From Nageia nagi (lineage: Eukaryota; Pinophyta), in the NCBI GenBank assembly GCA_050084985.1, contig JBITNC010000001.1, positions 131,316,001 to 131,380,000 on the forward strand: a stretch of 64,000 nucleotides of DNA. Direction: 5' to 3'. A model generated the notes under the pieces. The model was given only the letters and a program-made list of their open reading frames with translations, did not search any database and was not told where the DNA came from. The position numbers and the translations under genes are program-made. How positions within the stretch are numbered: the first letter of the stretch is position 1; each line of letters starts with the position of its first letter. Of this stretch, positions 12,282 to 22,345 are shown piece after piece.

Positions 12282-12841
12282 CTACACAAAATATATTAAT
12301 ACCCACATTGATTTTAGCTCTAATGACGAGACTTTGAGCAAACCTGACTGATTTTTAGGAAGGGGGGATTCGAACCTAGAAATTTTAAACCCTGTATGGA
12401 CATTGGTATGACTATGTAACATAATATGTACTCTTACATAGAGGGATTGATGCTCATGATTATTGATCTTAAAGAAGATCTGGAGATGTATTTACAATGG
12501 CTTTAATACAATAAATGTCTTAATGTTTTATCAAAAAAAATTCCTCAACTTAATTTTTGTATACTATCCTCTTAAATAATGAGCAAATAAGCAATTTGCA
12601 AAAAAAAAGCTATTCACAAAAGAGGTTAGTATCAAAAATTGTTAATCATATTTAGCTCAAAAATAGTCAACATATAGCACACAATATGTTAGTAGTAAAA
12701 TACAATTATTCAATAATTAACCAAGAAGGTAAAAAATGTATACCTTCTATTATGTTTTACCTCAACAATGTAAGAAGATGAGAAATGGAGACCTCCAAAT
12801 TGAAGAAGTTTCAAAGAATGTTGAAGGAGCTTCCACACCAA
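12282..12841 (-). other. Element A leader between cargo and PBS
   Basis: Contains what may be the end of the captured intron (12282 to about 12345), a short unassigned stretch with a poly-A run near 12532, and from about 12740 the PBS-proximal leader shared with B and C (TTGTTGAGGTAAAA, then GAAGCT). No gene seen. Confidence 0.5.
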
Positions 12842-12853
12842 GCTCTGATACCA
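12842..12853 (-). other. Element A primer binding site
   Basis: TGGTATCAGAGC on the minus strand, two bases after the 5' LTR. It is complementary to the 3' end of initiator Met-tRNA, the usual primer of plant copia elements. Confidence 0.9.
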
Positions 12854-12855
12854 AT

Positions 12856-13344
12856 TGATGGAATTAGACCTACACTAATCCTCAAGGTCCAAGACTATAG
12901 GAAACTTAATCATTCAACATATACAAGCTAATAACACCATTCACACAAGATAACACCAATATAAGTGGTTCCTCCCTCCTTGGGAGTACATCCACAACTA
13001 GATCTCAATTCTCAAACTATGCACCCTCTTACTACAATTCCTTTCTCTCCTACACAAACTAGTAGAGTAATCTTACTCAAAATCTAAGTGTTATTACAAG
13101 AGGAGAAGCCCTCTATTTATAGCATGAGAGCACCTCCCTAACCTCCCTTTAACCCAAGGGTAAGGTTAGGGTTACAATAAATATATTACCTAACTTTAAC
13201 CTACCAACTAACCACATGGTAAGGTCAAAGTTTACATAATAAAGAATTCAATTAATCCCTTAAGGTATCTAAATATCCTTTAAGTGATTAATTGAATTTA
13301 CAAGGAGTTTAGATATTCACAATATTTCATTACAAATTCTAACA
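12856..13344 (-). repeat. Element A 5' LTR
   Basis: 489 bp, near-identical to the left LTR. It carries the element's promoter on the minus strand and is followed by ATGTA (13345-13349), the second copy of the target duplication. Confidence 0.92.
13113..13121 (-). promoter_or_regulatory. TATA box in element A 5' LTR
   Basis: TATAAATAG on the minus strand, conserved in all LTRs of this family (54941-54949 in C, 55316-55324 in B). An AACCCTAAC telo-box-like word lies about 45 bp upstream (13164-13174). Confidence 0.65.
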
Positions 13345-13349
13345 ATGTA

Positions 13350-14300
13350 TTGGGTCCATCTTTTGCATTTTCTTCATAATTCTTGATGTTGAAAATAAGT
13401 AAAATGAGGCATATCTTCACCATGGTCCTTTATTTATGATTGTTTCCAAGCTTTTTAGATTTTTGTTTATTATACATCATATAACCTCAAAGCACTTGGT
13501 TTATATAGAATCCTTTCTACAAAAGGTTAGAAATAAAACAATGAGAGTAGCTAAGTTGCAAGATTTAGAAAATAAGTCCAATTCTTGGTTTTTATCATAG
13601 TGAATAATGTTTGTGGTGAGATTATAGTGTTGATAGTTATGAATTTGATAATTATTTTATTTTGATTGAGTTTTATAGTTTTCAAATTTTGATGTGCCAT
13701 ATGAAAGTGGATATCAAGTATCAAGAGGTATTAGATTGAATTGAATTTTTTTATTTGAATATTAGAACTTCCTTTGTTTAGATTTGCATGAGTTAATTTC
13801 TATTTAACCTATAATGTTTTTATTTATAAAGTATTTTGCTTCATTTAGATGCCCAAACACAACCCAAAAGGTCAACTATGCATGTATTGTGTTTCAATAT
13901 GGGTGCAAGCTTTAGAAAATAAGTTTTATTCTTGGTTGTTATCACAATTATATTAAGTTTTCTTGGCATGCTATTTCTAAGCCTTTTTGCTTCATCTAGA
14001 TGCTTAACATATCCAAGAAGGTTAGCCATACATATATAATGTTATATTTTGAATACATTTCTATCATACTATTATAACAATATATTGCATGTAAAATAAA
14101 ACCACATCTAGTTATTTGTACATGACCCATTTTAAAGTTGCAAGAGTTACACACATAGGAAGAATACTTACAAAGTTTATTGAATCTAGTTTAAAACTAG
14201 TCAATTTCATTTTCTGAAATTAGCTAATGGCCTCTAAATCGTACCTATTATGTACATATCCTATGATTATTGCATTCCATGACCAAGGATATTATATAAT
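13350..14300 (-). pseudogene. PPR pseudogene patchwork, copy 5
   Basis: Minus-strand PPR debris. Positions 14215-14100 resemble 9475-9390 (KLTSFKLDS...FVSILP), and 14290-14220 encode a GYVHN-type motif. Two copies of an E-region block lie at about 13836-13890 and 13985-14040 (antisense of the VDLLGxVxHLDEAKRL type), about 147 bp apart; the second gives a 62-codon frame at 13841-14029 with MANLLGYVKHLDEAKRLRNS. Positions 13370-13510 resemble 3330-3455. Small local duplications have scrambled the gene, and no useful frame is left. Confidence 0.6.
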
Positions 14301-15015
14301 GCTTTAGTTGTTGTAAGGGATATATTAGTATTATCATTAGTTGCATAGGCACATTGATTTTATTTAAAACTATTTCGTGTTTCTTTTGATAAGTTTCAAA
14401 AAAAGATACAATAACACAAAATTAAGATAAGTAACTTTTAATTGTTTGCATTACATATTTTTTCATCAAAGTGATGTGTAATTTTTGAACATTTTCATAA
14501 TGTTATTGTTATTTATTTTTGAAGTGTTATTGGTATGTGTAATTTTAATGGGAATATGGAGTATTAGGTTTATTTATTCAAGTATGATCCCATGATCTCT
14601 ACAAATGTATTTTTCCTATTTCCCATGTTGTAATGTAGGTGAAGGGAGAAGGTTGACATGCATCGCATAACATTTTCTCCTCATTGCTATCTTCATAATC
14701 TACAAGAATCACTTGCCAAAACCTAAAGAATCAAAATTCCTATACACAAAACCAAATGCAATTGAGAATAAATACAATTCACATACATACCATATGTAAA
14801 TTAACAAAACCTCCTCAGTCTTGTTGCAAACAAATGTTCATGCACTCCTCTTTGAGATCTACTTACTTTCAAAGGTGCAAAGGAAATCATGCACATGAAG
14901 GTAAGTCTCATTGATTACATCTATTCATTATGCCCCCTTGCTATAATAAGTCTTATAGGCCTTGTTTCTAGGTGCCTTCCAATCTTATACTAAATTATAG
15001 TTGGCCATCACTTTT
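14301..15015. other. Unassigned, upstream of Ca-ATPase fragment
   Basis: AT-rich with no protein or repeat that I can place. Further exons of the ATPase fragment could be hidden here, but I could not read any. Confidence 0.35.
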
Positions 15016-15019
15016 CTTT

Positions 15020-15303
15020 GTGCAAGCCCCAAGGAAAAGAGATCATTTTATGGCTCATTGGTGATGGAACAAATGATGCTTCTATAATTCATGAGGTATG
15101 ATTACCTATTGAACAATGATGGTATTTATATTACAAATGAGCATTGTGAAAGTAAGAATATTGCTAGTGCTATGAAGATAAATTCATGAAATTGCATTTT
15201 TTTGTGCTTAGGAAGATATAGGATTCTTTATGGGTGGTTTTTGGTTGTGATGGAAAGCATAGATATCATTATTCTAGATGATTACTTTGAATCTATTATT
15301 AAC
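15020..15303 (+). pseudogene. P-type Ca2+-ATPase gene fragment with an intron
   Basis: Two exon pieces of a P2B-type (autoinhibited, ACA-like) calcium pump, a membrane ATPase exporting Ca2+. The first piece ends with ASPKEKRSF, a frameshift, then GDGTNDASIIHE at 15060-15095, which matches the conserved hinge GDGTNDAPALHEAD. It is followed by GTATGA...TGCTTAG (15096-15211), a plausible 116-bp GT-AG intron. The second piece starts EDIGFFMGG and, after a one-base shift, reads VVMESIDIIILDDYFESIIN at 15244-15303, matching the family block VAKES-DIIILDDNF-SIV-. The rest of the pump (about 1,000 residues) is absent. A keeps-intron, frameshifted fragment like this is a gene relic or captured piece, not a retrocopy. 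Confidence 0.75.
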
Positions 15304-15513
15304 ATTTTTTATTATTTTTAGATATTAGATAATTAAATTTAAGTTCATCTTACAAAATGTATTTCAATGTGTTTGATAAGATGAACCATTAGCAATGTAT
15401 ATTACTAAAATATACCTAAAACTAATACAAATTTATTTATATATTTTTAGAAGACTTTTCAAGGTATTTATAAATCTACATAACATATATATTTAATGCC
15501 AATTATTAATCAT

Positions 15514-15766
15514 CATAAAATTTGTAACTTTGGTGGTTTCTGAGGGTGATTTTATGCCTACAAGGGAATTTTTTAACCACATATAAGGGTATTTTTTATG
15601 CATCACCAAAACATCTAAAAGTTAATTTTGTAGTGCATTTTATAACCATTGTGTATTCTTTGGATGTTTTTTAAAATGCCCTCATATATGGCACATAAAA
15701 AATATCATTAAATGCCTATAACAATGATTTTGAACCACCCTTAAAGCTTGATTTTGGTGTAGTAAT
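15514..15766. mobile_element. Foldback / MITE-like element
   Basis: About 250 bp with imperfect inverted arms. The left arm (15514-15607: ACTTTGGTGGTTT..., ACATATAAGGGTATTTTTTA, CATCACC) pairs, at roughly 70 percent by eye, with the complement of 15661-15766 (GCTTTAAGGGTGGTT..., CATATATGAGGGCATTTTAA, CATCC). The outer end CCATTACTACACCAAAATC recalls CACTA-type termini, and 4221-4250 resembles it. No target duplication is clear. Confidence 0.45.
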
Positions 15767-16025
15767 GGCACTATTCCTAACAAACATGAGAAGTTCCAAA
15801 ATAAAGGGCTTAGAAGTAAAATTGTAAAGTATATTTTAATTGGTTATGTTCTTTATAGAATATATTTTGAAGGTACATTAATCGAGTGTTTGCTTCAAGA
15901 GGAGACTAAAAAAGGTTTAACCATGTAAGTAATTATTGGTATTTACCTAAATAAATATTGAACCATGTCTCCTAGGGACATATTCAAAGAGTGTAACAAT
16001 CAAATAAACCATAAATTAAGACCCA

Positions 16026-17160
16026 TTATTTGTAGTTAAATCTCCCTCCATAATCCCCTTGACATATTAAGGGATGTATTCCCTCCAAAGAGTCAATTCC
16101 TCTATGGTAGTTACTAAATTTTATCAAGAGATATACCACCTTATTTTTATTCTTTATAGATATGTTCAAACATAACTTCCATATAGGATATTGAAGTACA
16201 ATGAAATTCCTCATGCATTTCCTCAACATTCAATCTTGGATGTTGATTTCCTTTCATAATATTTACTAGGTTCAAGGAATATCCCTTTATGATGAATTTA
16301 TCTTAATTCATTAACCCTTTTATAATGAAAATAAATTTGAAGAGAGCTCTTGCTTCAACATAATGGATGGATGGTTTGGGTGCTAAGGGGTCCCATGTAG
16401 GATACGATACCTCTATCCTTGTAATCTCAAATAATTCCTCCAGCTACAAAGATACTTGGGTTTCCTTTGAAGTTCCATTGAATTTCAATTTCTACCAACC
16501 CTTTAAAGGGGGATCCAATTTGACAACCTCCCTAATATTAACTTGTTTCTCAACTAGAAGAACTTTCATTAATCCAAATTTTTTCATTATTTTGGCTTCT
16601 AAATGAGATTCAACCTTTCTTATTCTAGGTAAATAGCTCAATTTTTAAGAATTATCATAGTTATCCTATTATTGATAGTATATGGAGTTTTATTCTTATC
16701 CCTAAAATCTTGATTGTTCCTCTCCTTCCAAATACTCCAATAGAAATAAGTAAGGTTGAGTTTCCAACTTTTTATTCTTATCCATAAAATCATGATTGTT
16801 CCTCTCCTTCCAAATACTCCAATAGAATTCCAATTTTAACACAAATTAACAACTATTTTTGGAAGCATGTAAGTTCAAAATAATTAAGCACTAATTGGAA
16901 AACTTCTTGGGATAAGGGTCTTTCCATAAATAAATGCAAATATTCCTCCTTGAAGATTAGATTCTTCTAGGAATTCATTACATATATATTGATAACAAAA
17001 TTATAAAATTTTCTCCCAAAATATTGAATAGTGGTAGGTTCCAAGGGGTTAAAAGATAAGTCTTCTTCTAATGGCTTGTTCTTGATGCAAGCATCGATAT
17101 AAAAGTCAATACCTTTCTCATTCCCTAGTTATCATCTTTAGCCTTTTCTTAAAATCAATT
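16026..17160 (-). pseudogene. LINE (non-LTR retrotransposon) C-terminal remnant: zf-RVT and RNase H
   Basis: Minus-strand order: a zinc-binding reverse-transcriptase region (zf-RVT) at about 16960-16850 with HLFMERPLSQEVFQLVLNYF; WSIWKERNN near 16730; then an RNase H domain from about 16530 to 16040 with FKGNPSIFVAGGII, DYKDRGIVSYMGPLSTQT, VEARALFKF, IIKGYSLNLVNIMKGNQHP and FEHIYKE. These match the RVT_3-type RNase H carried by plant LINEs (GxPGxxGxGGVIRD..., VEAxAL..., EGDSLxLV...). The segment 16691-16750 is repeated at 16773-16832 (82 bp apart). In-frame stops and shifts show it is dead. The reverse transcriptase is not readable further upstream. Confidence 0.7.
16691..16835. repeat. 82-bp tandem duplication inside LINE remnant
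   Basis: TATTCTTATCC(C/A)TAAAATC followed by GATTGTTCCTCTCCTTCC occurs twice, starting at 16691 and 16773, so the WKERNN-encoding block of the LINE is duplicated. Confidence 0.8.
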
Positions 17161-17339
17161 TTATCTTTTGAAACCCATTCCAAAAGGGAGAACCCTTAAC
17201 CAAAAGTTAATATTTTCTAAAATTTCTACCATTTCTTATGTATTTTGCCTTTAAAACTCTCACCCAATAGGTTTTTGTATCTCGAAGAAGATTTAATCCC
17301 TATTATGCCATTTAAGATAAGTTCATCAGGTCTAATATT

Positions 17340-18115
17340 CTCATACCCAACACTCTTATGATGGTATTTAGTTGATCAAATGCTTGTTTCTCTAGTTTCA
17401 TCCAAGTGAATAAGTTATTTTTTAATATTGCACTAAGGGAAAAACTATCTTACTATAATATTTGATGAGCTTGTGGTATTAGCCACCAAGATTGAGAAAT
17501 CTTTGTAGGCTGTTCAATGTATGAACTTTTAGACATCCTTTCATTACCTCCTCCTTTTTTAGATCCTCTTATACATCATGATGAGATATAAATAATACAT
17601 TTCCTACATCCTAAAGATATTATAGTATAATGAATTATTATATAGTCATTTGGCTTAGAGTAATTACAATGTGGTATCATGGTTCTAGAGATGGTCTTGA
17701 TAGGAGTTCTAACAAATTAGGATATCATCAATGAAGACCAACATAAATTACTCTAGGCTAAGATTTAATACATGATTCATCAAAATTTATATAGTGGAAT
17801 AAGAATTGATAAGGTTAAATGAAATCATTAAAATATCATAGTAGCCTTCATATATTAAAATGTTTATTAATTTTAGGACTATGATTCTTGATTATATGGA
17901 ATTGATGGTACCTTAAGTGGTGGTCCAATATAGATAATAATTATATTACATGTACTCATTTAGCTAGTTATAAATGATCAAAATAAAAATAAAAATCATT
18001 AATGATCAAGTGATTCAAATCCAAAAAATATCTTCTAATATTTATCCTTCTTCTGAACTAAAAATACTGGGTATGATAAGGAAATGATAATAGGTTGGAT
18101 GAATGTGATATCCAA
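17340..18115 (-). pseudogene. Ty3/gypsy reverse transcriptase - RNase H remnant
   Basis: Minus strand. Positions 18110-18010 read FIQPIIISLSYPVFLVQKKD, a stop, then KIFFGFESLDH, matching the gypsy RT block IRPSxSPxxxPVLLVKKKDGxWRxCxDYRxLN. Around 17740-17710 comes FMLVFIDDILIC, the RT active-site region (F-x-DD). Near 17510-17400, SLQRFLNLGG and YHKLIKYYSKIVFPL match the connection between RT and RNase H (FLGLxGYYRRFIxxYSKIxxPL). Several stops and shifts. No LTRs were found; the LINE remnant begins where this one stops. Confidence 0.65.
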
Positions 18116-19010
18116 AAATTAATCTTCCACATTCTTAATCTCATTATTATAGTAATATGAGAATTAATAAATTATATTATTTAGTGGAAAGATTTCAAAA
18201 ATCAATTGAATTTGGTGATCTTTCCATAATGTACAAGTGAATATTGGACAATTCAAGGTTGGATTATGATCTCTAAGGATTAATTGTGGCATCCATGAAG
18301 TCAAAATATTTAATCTAATAAGCCTTTAGTAATATTCATTATTGTGTAGGGATTCCCTAATGCATTGAAGTGTTGAATACTTGGTACATTTATAAACCAC
18401 TAAAAAATAATTTCCCACTAGATAGTGGAAGTACTTTAATGAAATTCATAGAAATATATAAGCTATGAAGGTACTAAGGAATTATTAGATAAGACTTAGG
18501 GAATTAAATTATTTCTCTATGTATCATTGGTAGGTATCACAATAATCCATGAAATATTTGATATCTATTTTCATCCCTTATTAGAAGATTTTTTTTTTTC
18601 TATTTGGCAAGTATGTAAAAAGCATGAGTGTCCTAAAGTTCATAGGGATTATCAATTATCCCTTATAGAATAGTTCTCCTTCTTAGCACGAGTAATTGAG
18701 ATATGATGTTAGATCAATTTATATATCCTTGATAGTCATAGTTCTTTAACTCATTCCATTTGAACCTCCTTTAACAAATATTCCTAACGAAATGATTGAG
18801 TGCAAAGTATGTTGTTTTCTTTAAGTAAACATGAGGGAGCATCTACCACAATGTTTATTCATAATCATAACTAATGAGCTTGGTAATCAATTTATTCATT
18901 TAAATATGAGACTCGTTATTCTTCAAAAAATTTAATCTATGATTATCTATTTTTATTTGGAAATATCTCTCTAAGAGAGATGAGAGTTAATTTATAATAA
19001 ATATAAGTGT
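18116..19010. other. Unassigned AT-rich stretch
   Basis: No recognisable gene. It may hold more of the gypsy remnant (upstream RT, protease) in unreadable form. Confidence 0.35.
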
Positions 19011-19019
19011 AAAATTTGT

Positions 19020-20600
19020 AATTAAAATCATGGATCATAAGAAGAAATGGTAAGATGATTTTGATTATGGTGAAGATATTTCAATAAATTGGGACCAAAT
19101 ATTTTGCATAATTTACAAATCAATAGATTTGATGATACAAGTCCTCTTGGTTGAAAAGATGAGATTATAAAATAATTTAGATGCTATTCTATACCTTATG
19201 ATAAAAGTATTAGTGTATTTTTTGATGATTTATGTGATAATGTTCAAAAATAAATTATATTCAAGATGAATCAAATGGATGATGTGCCTACATGAAAGGA
19301 TTTTGTAAGTATGTTGATTAAGAAATATGATGAGCTAACTAATGATGATGAGGAAATATGGTATGATTTTGATTCTAAATTTAATATTGGAACTATCATG
19401 ATTTTTGAAAATAACCTTAAAAGCTATGGTCTAAACTTTCTTAAAGAATTCAAGGAGTATAAATCTCAAAATAAAATGAAAACATTAATAGTTGATTTGA
19501 GTAGATGAAATTCTAAAGAAAATGAAGCTAAGAAAATTTGAATTCATTATGATGTTAAATTGCACATAAGACATAATTATGAAGTGAAGAAGATTTTTAG
19601 TATAAATTTAAATGAACACAATGATGAAATATATAAATAAAATCTATAATGTATGGAAGAAAAAAAATGCAAAAGAAAGATAAATAGTTAAGGAAAGGGA
19701 TTACTACCAAAATAATAATGAAAGTTCTCTCATAGATAATGCAAGATCCATAAAGAAATACAATGGGTATATACAAACAATATATTATGTTAATTATAAT
19801 TTGGATTTTAATACTGACATGATAAAATATTATGCATATCAATTAAAAATAACCAAGGATCCTTGCACTCTTTATGATAGTTAAAGGTATAAAGAACAAG
19901 AAGATTCAATGATGAAGAATACTAAGAATATTATCTCATAAAGAGCTGGTCGTTATGACCCAATAAATTAAGCACAAATGACATATAAATAATTAGGATC
20001 TGTAAGTTATGATTTATTAAAAAAAGGATATGATAATAAAAAAATATGTTACTCAATATAAAGTGTCTGTAAAATATTAAATAGTGTAGAATAAAGTTTG
20101 TAATCAATAGATGAGAGTATGAATAATATAGTAAAATTTAGCTCACCAAATCTTAAATCATTGGGACTCATCAAGAAAAGAGAAAGAACCAAAATAAAAA
20201 GATTTACAAAAAATAACCAAATTCTAAAATATTATGATTTGAAGAATTCATCAAATTTCTTTAGCAAAAACATATTTGAATGATTATCTTTTCTATCATC
20301 TCTTACATCTTGTATCCTTATGAAGATAATATGAATACTTTTAAATCTTTATTTCAATTTGAATCCATAGAATCATATGTTGAGAAAAAAGGTGATACTA
20401 ACATTGGAAAGGCATGTGTTGATAAGTATTCTATTAAGGATCATTTTAATCTCCATATACATATTTCATAAATTAATCATGATAATCATTATAGTAAAGA
20501 GGAAGATTTCATGTATGATGCATATGGAGCTAGTTCATTCATGCATATGCAAAACACAATTGATTATCTTAGTAGATAGTCGTAAGTGACTACTCCTTTA
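19020..20600 (+). pseudogene. Unidentified decayed coding tract
   Basis: Plus-strand sequence with coding-like composition but many stops. Runs such as KKYDELTNDDEEIWYDFDSK and FLKEFKEYKSQNKMKTLIVD near 19311-19508 are charged and protein-like, and the following sequence to about 20590 keeps short frames (YVEKKGDTNIGKACVDKYS at about 20370-20430). It could be a retroelement gag, but I see no zinc knuckle, protease or RT to prove it. I do not recognise the family. Confidence 0.3.
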
Positions 20601-21057
20601 ATTGGTACAAAAATGGAAACTACTTATGAAGTATGTTATAATGCAAATTTTTGCAATGATTCAATTTCTTGTTCTCTCATTTATGAGCACTCTTTAAACC
20701 ATGATGGTTTTTTATTACACTTATTAATTTATGATCATATCTTCTAAATAATTATTTAAAGGATGTTAGTTATGATAAGAATAGTAAGGAATATTTTATG
20801 GTTAATAATGTTGAAGAATATTCTTTCACAAAAGTAGCAAGGGATGTCCAATGGGAGGCCCCTTTCATAATTGAGAATATTATTTCATTGGATCATTCTT
20901 TGTATCAAGACATTTCAACCTTTTTTTTTTATAATATGAAGTATTTCTCAGTATAAGATTTTTTCTCTTTTACTTTTAGCATAATTTCACATGTTAAGGG
21001 ACATTATAGAAGATATAGAATTATGGTTCATAAAGCTATCAATGCATATGAAGGGAT

Positions 21058-21516
21058 TGTTGGAAATTGTAATGTAATATTATGTAATATTTCTCTTTAA
21101 TGTAAATTAATTTAATACTTAAAGTATCTTTAAATACCTTAAAGCATTAAGAGAACAAAAATAGTAAAAGGGATAAATATAGAAGCACCTTTAACCTTAC
21201 CTTTGGGTAAAAGGAAGGTTAAAGGGTGGGTTAGTTCTCATAAATAGAGAGGTACTCCTCTCATTATGTAACTTGATCAAACATGATCAAGCATGGTAAT
21301 GCTTATCTTGAGAATTTGTAGGAGAGTTATCTTCTAAAAAATTAATAGAATGATGGTTCAAAGTGGATGTACTCTCAAGATATGAAGGAACCACTATATA
21401 TCATGTGTTATCTTTTGTGTGATTATTTATCTCCTTTGCTAGATGGATGAATGGCATATTTTTGTTGAAGAAACTCCAAGGAGATCTTGGTTATATGGAA
21501 TCCTTCAATTCCATCA
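21058..21516 (+). repeat. Element D 5' LTR
   Basis: 459 bp, TGTTGGAAATTG...CAATTCCATCA, the same length as the LTRs of element C and clearly related to them in reverse orientation (start TGTTRGAA, end TTCCATCA). A TATA-like CATAAATAGAGAGG lies at 21239-21252. Confidence 0.8.
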
Positions 21517-21518
21517 AG

Positions 21519-21530
21519 TGGTATTAGAGC
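21519..21530 (+). other. Element D primer binding site
   Basis: TGGTATTAGAGC, one base off the Met-tRNA PBS of the family (TGGTATCAGAGC), two bases after the LTR. It fixes the orientation as plus. Confidence 0.8.
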
Positions 21531-21837
21531 CAATCTTAGAATCTCTACTTCAACAACCTTGAAGGCTCATTCCTCTTCTCTCTCTATCAAGTGTTGAGGT
21601 AAAAGGGGTTTGAAGGTATAATTTACCTCTTCTTGTCAATGTTTTGCTTTAATCACTAACCTTTTTGTTGGTATCTTGATTATGAACTTAAGTCTAGCAA
21701 AATTTGATATGTTAGTTCAATTTTTACTATGCATTTTTTTTTCTAACAATTTTTTAGTTGCAATTTTTCAATAAAATTGCTTAATGTGTAGTAATAATAT
21801 GCAAATTTTAAGTAAATATGCCCAAAATGAGTTGTTA

Positions 21838-22089
21838 TAACTTAAAATTACAAGTTTCTATTTAGTATAGAAAAAGTTAAAAGACTTATAATTTTTTTTG
21901 TTTTTACAACACTGCTATAATGTTATTGCACAATTTGTTTTTACAATAAGTTTGTAAAAATTAATGTGCATAACTTAAAATTGCAAGTTTCTATTTAGTA
22001 TAGAAAAAGTTAAAAGACTTACAATTTTTTTTATTTTTACAACACTGCTATAATGCTATTGATAAGTTTGTAAAAATTAATGTGCATGC
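21838..22089 (+). repeat. 133-bp direct duplication in element D leader
   Basis: TAACTTAAAATT(A/G)CAAGTTTC begins at 21838 and again at 21971. The two units stay near-identical for over 100 bp, with a gap of some 16 bases in the second. Confidence 0.8.
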
Positions 22090-22345
22090 ATGATTTCATG
22101 CATGCAAAATTTGGTTGCATACCAAATCTGGTTGCATGCAATTGGGTTCCATTTAAAAAAAAAACCCAAAAAAAAGAGTCTTATTTTTTTTAGTTGCAAT
22201 TTTTTTTGTAATTACAATTTAAAAAAAGAAGCTGCATTATCGCATGCATGAGAAAAAAAAGCATGCATTAAAAAAAACATGCATGAAAAAAATAATGCAT
22301 TATTGCATGCATGAAAAAAAAATCATGCATTATTGCATGCATGCA
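22080..22345. repeat. CATGCATG-rich cluster
   Basis: Many GCATGCAT/CATGCATG palindromes separated by poly-A runs within the element D leader, for example near 22084, 22133, 22240, 22275, 22300 and 22335. CATGCATG is the core of the RY element known from seed promoters; here it is probably just a low-complexity leader feature. Confidence 0.6.

Larger units (their letters stand above)
9481..13344 (-). mobile_element. Element A: non-autonomous copia-family LTR element with captured gene
   Basis: Complete 3,864-bp LTR element on the minus strand. It has two 489-bp LTRs (TG...CA), a PBS next to the right LTR, a polypurine tract next to the left LTR and 5-bp target duplications. It has no gag or pol. 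Positions 9970-10214 match the 3' noncoding region of element B (39281-39520), and 10229-about 11600 match the leader of B (44353-45540) and C (51857-52800). The region that holds gag-pol in B (about 4.8 kb) is absent. Between the leader match and the PBS it carries a segment absent from B and C, with a DFR/ANR-like reductase fragment. The LTRs differ at only 3 positions by eye, so insertion was recent. It must have moved using proteins from autonomous relatives. Confidence 0.9.

Noticed and set aside
11709-12351. Plus-strand open frames of 66-119 codons over the reductase fragment
   Set aside because: They are the antisense of the recognisable reductase exon and resemble nothing.
12365-12378. 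GGTTCGAATCC on the minus strand, like a tRNA T-loop
   Set aside because: The T-stem does not pair well, and no D-arm, anticodon arm or acceptor stem could be fitted upstream.
16367-16606. 79-codon plus-strand open frame
   Set aside because: It is the antisense of the LINE RNase H domain, which reads clearly on the minus strand.
17668-17685. TGGTATCATGG, like a Met-tRNA primer binding site
   Set aside because: It is antisense to the gypsy RT remnant (encoding NHDTTL just after the IDD motif), and no LTR edge lies beside it.
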